Below are positions 61,927 through 64,000 of a DNA stretch of 64,000 bases, piece after piece. The translations under genes were made by a program, and so were the position numbers. Source of the DNA: Casimicrobium huifangae (lineage in GTDB: Bacteria > Pseudomonadota > Gammaproteobacteria > Burkholderiales > Casimicrobiaceae); NCBI RefSeq assembly GCF_009746125.1, contig NZ_CP041352.1, forward strand, positions 1,968,436-2,032,435. The letters are read 5' to 3'. Under the pieces are notes generated by a model. The model searched no databases and had not been told where the DNA came from. It saw only the letters and a program-made list of their open reading frames with translations. Position 1 is the stretch's first letter; the number at the start of each line of letters is the position of its first letter.

Positions 61927-61974
61927 TTTTCTGTTGCCTAGCCCTTATTCAATGGGTTTCGGCGTCAATTGCTG
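61927..61974 (+). repeat. Structured 3'-end repeat, copy E, right fragment
   Basis: This is the continuation of copy E after the IS30 element. AGCCC is at 61940. Counting from TCGACTT at 60821 to the IS (16 nt) plus the 10 nt from 61930 to 61939 gives 26, as in copies A, B and C. The closing segment at 61970-61974 reads TGCTG. Confidence 0.7.
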
Positions 61975-61991
61975 ATCGGCGGCAAAATTCC

Positions 61992-62020
61992 TTGACGTAA
62001 ATAGTTTAGGTGTCAATAAT
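61992..62020 (+). promoter_or_regulatory. Sigma70-like promoter of the salicylyl-CoA hydroxylase-like gene
   Basis: TTGACG (61992-61997) and AATAAT (62015-62020) are spaced by 17 bp, 39 bp before the ATG at 62059. The AT-rich stretch continues to 62030 and stands out from the surroundings. Confidence 0.6.
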
Positions 62021-62058
62021 TCGTTCAATTCGAAACCCGACCAACGGGAAAAGGACGA

Positions 62059-64000
62059 ATGAGCATGCGAATCCTGTGCATCGGTGGCGGACCGGCGGGC
62101 CTTTACTTCGCGCTGCTCATGAGGCTGCAGGACCCAGCGCACGTGATCCGCGTGGTCGAGCGCAACCGGCCGTTCGACACCTTTGGCTGGGGCGTGGTGT
62201 TCTCCGACCAGACCCTCGGCAATCTACAACTGGCCGATCCGGTTACGGCGCAAGAGATTAGCGACGCTTTCAATCACTGGGACGACATCGACGTTCACTT
62301 CAAGGGCCGCACCGTGCGCACCACCGGGCACGGCTTCTGTGGCATTGGCCGCAAGCGGCTGCTGAATATCCTGCAGGCCCGTTGTCAGGCGCTCGGGGTG
62401 GAGCTGGTGTTCGAGACCGACGTCACCGACGACCAGACGCTGGCAGCCGAGTTTGGCGCCGATCTGGTGATCGCGTCCGACGGGCTCAACAGCCGCATCC
62501 GCACCCGCTATGCCGACACCTACCAGCCGGATATCGACACCCGACTCTGCCGCTTTGTCTGGCTCGGCACCAAAAAGACGTTTGACGCCTTCACCTTCGC
62601 CTTCGAGAAGACCGAGCACGGCTGGTTTCAGGCACACGCCTACCGCTACGACGGCGAGACCTCCACCTTCATCGTGGAAACGCCGGAACCAGTGTGGAAG
62701 GCCCACGGCATTGAACAGATGGAGCAGGCCGAGGCCGTCGCGTTCTGCGAGCGACTGTTTGCAAAGTATCTCGATGGCCATGCACTGATGACCAACGCCA
62801 GCCATCTGCGCGGCTCGGCGAACTGGATCCGCTTCCCGCGCGTGATCTGCAAGTCCTGGGTGCACTGGAACGGCGACGTACCCGTGGTGTTGATGGGCGA
62901 TGCCTCGCATACGGCGCATTTCTCCATCGGGTCCGGCACCAAGCTCGCGCTGGAGGACGCCATCGAGCTGGCCAATTCGTTCAAGCGGCACGGCAATAGC
63001 GACCTGCGGGCCACGCTGGCGGACTACGAGGCCGTCCGCGGCGTCGAGGTGCTGAAGATTCAGAACGCGGCGCGCAACTCGATGGAGTGGTTCGAAAACG
63101 TCGAACGCTACACCGGCATGGATGCCGAGCAGTTCACCTATTCACTGCTGACCCGCTCGCAGCGGATCAGCCACGAGAACCTGCGCTTGCGCGATGGCCA
63201 ATGGGTTGGCGGATACGAGCGCTGGCTCGGTGGCGGCGAAGCGGCGACGCTGCCGATGCTGCTGCCATTGCAGGCGCGCAGTCTGACGCTCAAGAACCGC
63301 ATCGTCGTGTCGCCGATGGCGATGTATTCGGCGGTCGAAGGCGTGCCGCAGGACTTTCATTTGGTTCATCTTGGCGCGCGGGCCCTCGGCGGCGCGGCGC
63401 TGGTGTTTGCCGAAATGACCTGTGTGTCGCCAGAAGGCCGCATCACCCCCGGCTGCCCCGGCCTTTGGACCGACGAGCAGGCGCTGGCCTGGAAGCGCAT
63501 CGTGGACTTTGTGCATGGCTCCAGCGACGCCTGTATCGGCATGCAGATCGGTCACAGCGGGCCGAAAGGCTCAACGCAACTGGGCTGGCAGATGAGCGAC
63601 GAACCGTTGGCCGATGACAACTGGCCATTGCTGGCGGCGAGTGCTGTGCCGTACGGCCCGCACAATCAGGTGCCCAGGGCGATGACGCGCGACGACATGC
63701 ATCACGTTACCGGGCAGTTCGTCGAGGCGGCCATGCGCGCCGCGATGGCCGGTTTCGACTGGCTGGAGCTGCACTGCGCGCATGGCTATCTGCTCTCCAG
63801 CTTTATCTGCCCGCTGACGAACCATCGCGGCGACGAGTACGGCGGTAGTCTTGAAAACCGCTGTCGCTATCCGCTCGAGGTGTTCCGCGCGGTGCGTGCG
63901 GCGTGGCCCGAGCACCTGCCGATGAGCGTACGCATCTCGGCGCATGACTGGGCGCCGGGCGGCAACACGGCGGAAGACGCGGTGGCTATCGCCAGGCTGT
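62059..64000 (+). CDS. Bifunctional salicylyl-CoA 5-hydroxylase/NADH:flavin oxidoreductase, 5' part (truncated by window edge)
   Basis: At least 647 residues are visible. The N-terminal half (about 1-380) is a class A flavin monooxygenase: [39 protein letters not shown] and [27 protein letters not shown]. From about residue 398 ([27 protein letters not shown]) an old-yellow-enzyme TIM barrel follows, with [11 protein letters not shown]-type ([16 protein letters not shown]), [19 protein letters not shown] and [13 protein letters not shown]. This fusion is that of salicylyl-CoA 5-hydroxylases and 2-aminobenzoyl-CoA monooxygenase/reductases, which act on CoA-bound aromatics. ATG at 62059 or 62065 with AAGGA upstream. 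Confidence 0.9.
   Translation, partial: MSMRILCIGGGPAGLYFALLMRLQDPAHVIRVVERNRPFDTFGWGVVFSDQTLGNLQLADPVTAQEISDAFNHWDDIDVHFKGRTVRTTGHGFCGIGRKRLLNILQARCQALGVELVFETDVTDDQTLAAEFGADLVIASDGLNSRIRTRYADTYQPDIDTRLCRFVWLGTKKTFDAFTFAFEKTEHGWFQAHAYRYDGETSTFIVETPEPVWKAHGIEQMEQAEAVAFCERLFAKYLDGHALMTNASHLRGSANWIRFPRVICKSWVHWNGDVPVVLMGDASHTAHFSIGSGTKLALEDAIELANSFKRHGNSDLRATLADYEAVRGVEVLKIQNAARNSMEWFENVERYTGMDAEQFTYSLLTRSQRISHENLRLRDGQWVGGYERWLGGGEAATLPMLLPLQARSLTLKNRIVVSPMAMYSAVEGVPQDFHLVHLGARALGGAALVFAEMTCVSPEGRITPGCPGLWTDEQALAWKRIVDFVHGSSDACIGMQIGHSGPKGSTQLGWQMSDEPLADDNWPLLAASAVPYGPHNQVPRAMTRDDMHHVTGQFVEAAMRAAMAGFDWLELHCAHGYLLSSFICPLTNHRGDEYGGSLENRCRYPLEVFRAVRAAWPEHLPMSVRISAHDWAPGGNTAEDAVAIARL

Overview
The window is one contiguous stretch of a GC-rich chromosome. 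Gene content (LysC, AspS, a bacterial glutamine-dependent NadE, ModABC, PhnDEC, two acyl-CoA synthetases, MobA-like and salicylyl-CoA-type hydroxylases) points to an aerobic, metabolically versatile betaproteobacterium, probably Burkholderiales-like. This placement is inferred from protein character only. There are about 56 protein genes, one tRNA (Ser-GCU), one IS30-family insertion sequence, one REP-associated tyrosine transposase (RAYT) with its REP/BIME elements, and a five-copy family of about 115-nt intergenic repeats that I do not recognise.

Layout. 1-1.9 kb: end of fabF, lysC, tRNA-Ser and a terminator. 2-5.5 kb: a MarR regulator divergent from a 3-hydroxybenzoate 4-monooxygenase-like flavoprotein, then a GNAT enzyme. 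5.8-9.5 kb: phosphonate-type ABC importer (phnD-phnE-phnC) coupled to a metallophosphoesterase-like protein with altered metal motifs. 9.7-15.4 kb: a very large secreted ExeM/NucH-like nuclease with Calx-beta and DUF11 repeats and a C-terminal sorting tail. 15.4-23.2 kb: acyl-CoA synthetase and GST-like genes (minus), modABC and an AlkK-like ligase (plus). 23.2-25.3 kb: four small genes, mostly unknown. 25.4-29.6 kb: glucose/mannose-type ABC importer. 29.7-33.1 kb: DUF1800/DUF1501 secreted pair. 33.1-40 kb: EamA transporter, then minus-strand genes for a secreted protein, a 49-residue cysteine protein coupled to an esterase, a core-MetE enzyme, a CoA-transferase and UspA. 40-46.9 kb: small secreted or membrane proteins, aldo/keto reductase, GNAT, then RAYT, REP elements and an AT-richer HEPN-like gene. 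46.9-52.9 kb: aspS, DUF502, FmdB, NfeD, SPFH protein, DUF2807 lipoprotein and a 50-residue membrane protein. 53-60.7 kb: amidase, KDG-kinase-like and mgsA, enoyl-CoA hydratase and HDAC-like deacylase, FemAB/GNAT-like protein, nadE. 60.8-64 kb: IS30 element and the start of a fused salicylyl-CoA 5-hydroxylase/old-yellow-enzyme gene that runs off the end.

How the parts fit. Most of the window is uptake and catabolism: importers for phosphonate-like compounds, molybdate and sugar; aromatic hydroxylases; fatty-acid activation; and CoA transfer. The most original signal is the repeat family at 9.5, 21.2, 41.0, 53.0 and 60.8 kb. Each copy lies just 3' of a plus-strand gene and in the same orientation. 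Internal spacing is rigid: exactly 28 nt from GCTTTT to GGGCT in all five, then 26-27 nt to TCGACTT, then 25-26 nt to AGCCC or GGCCC. The IS30 element sits inside the fifth copy. Removing it together with one TTT duplication restores the expected spacing exactly.
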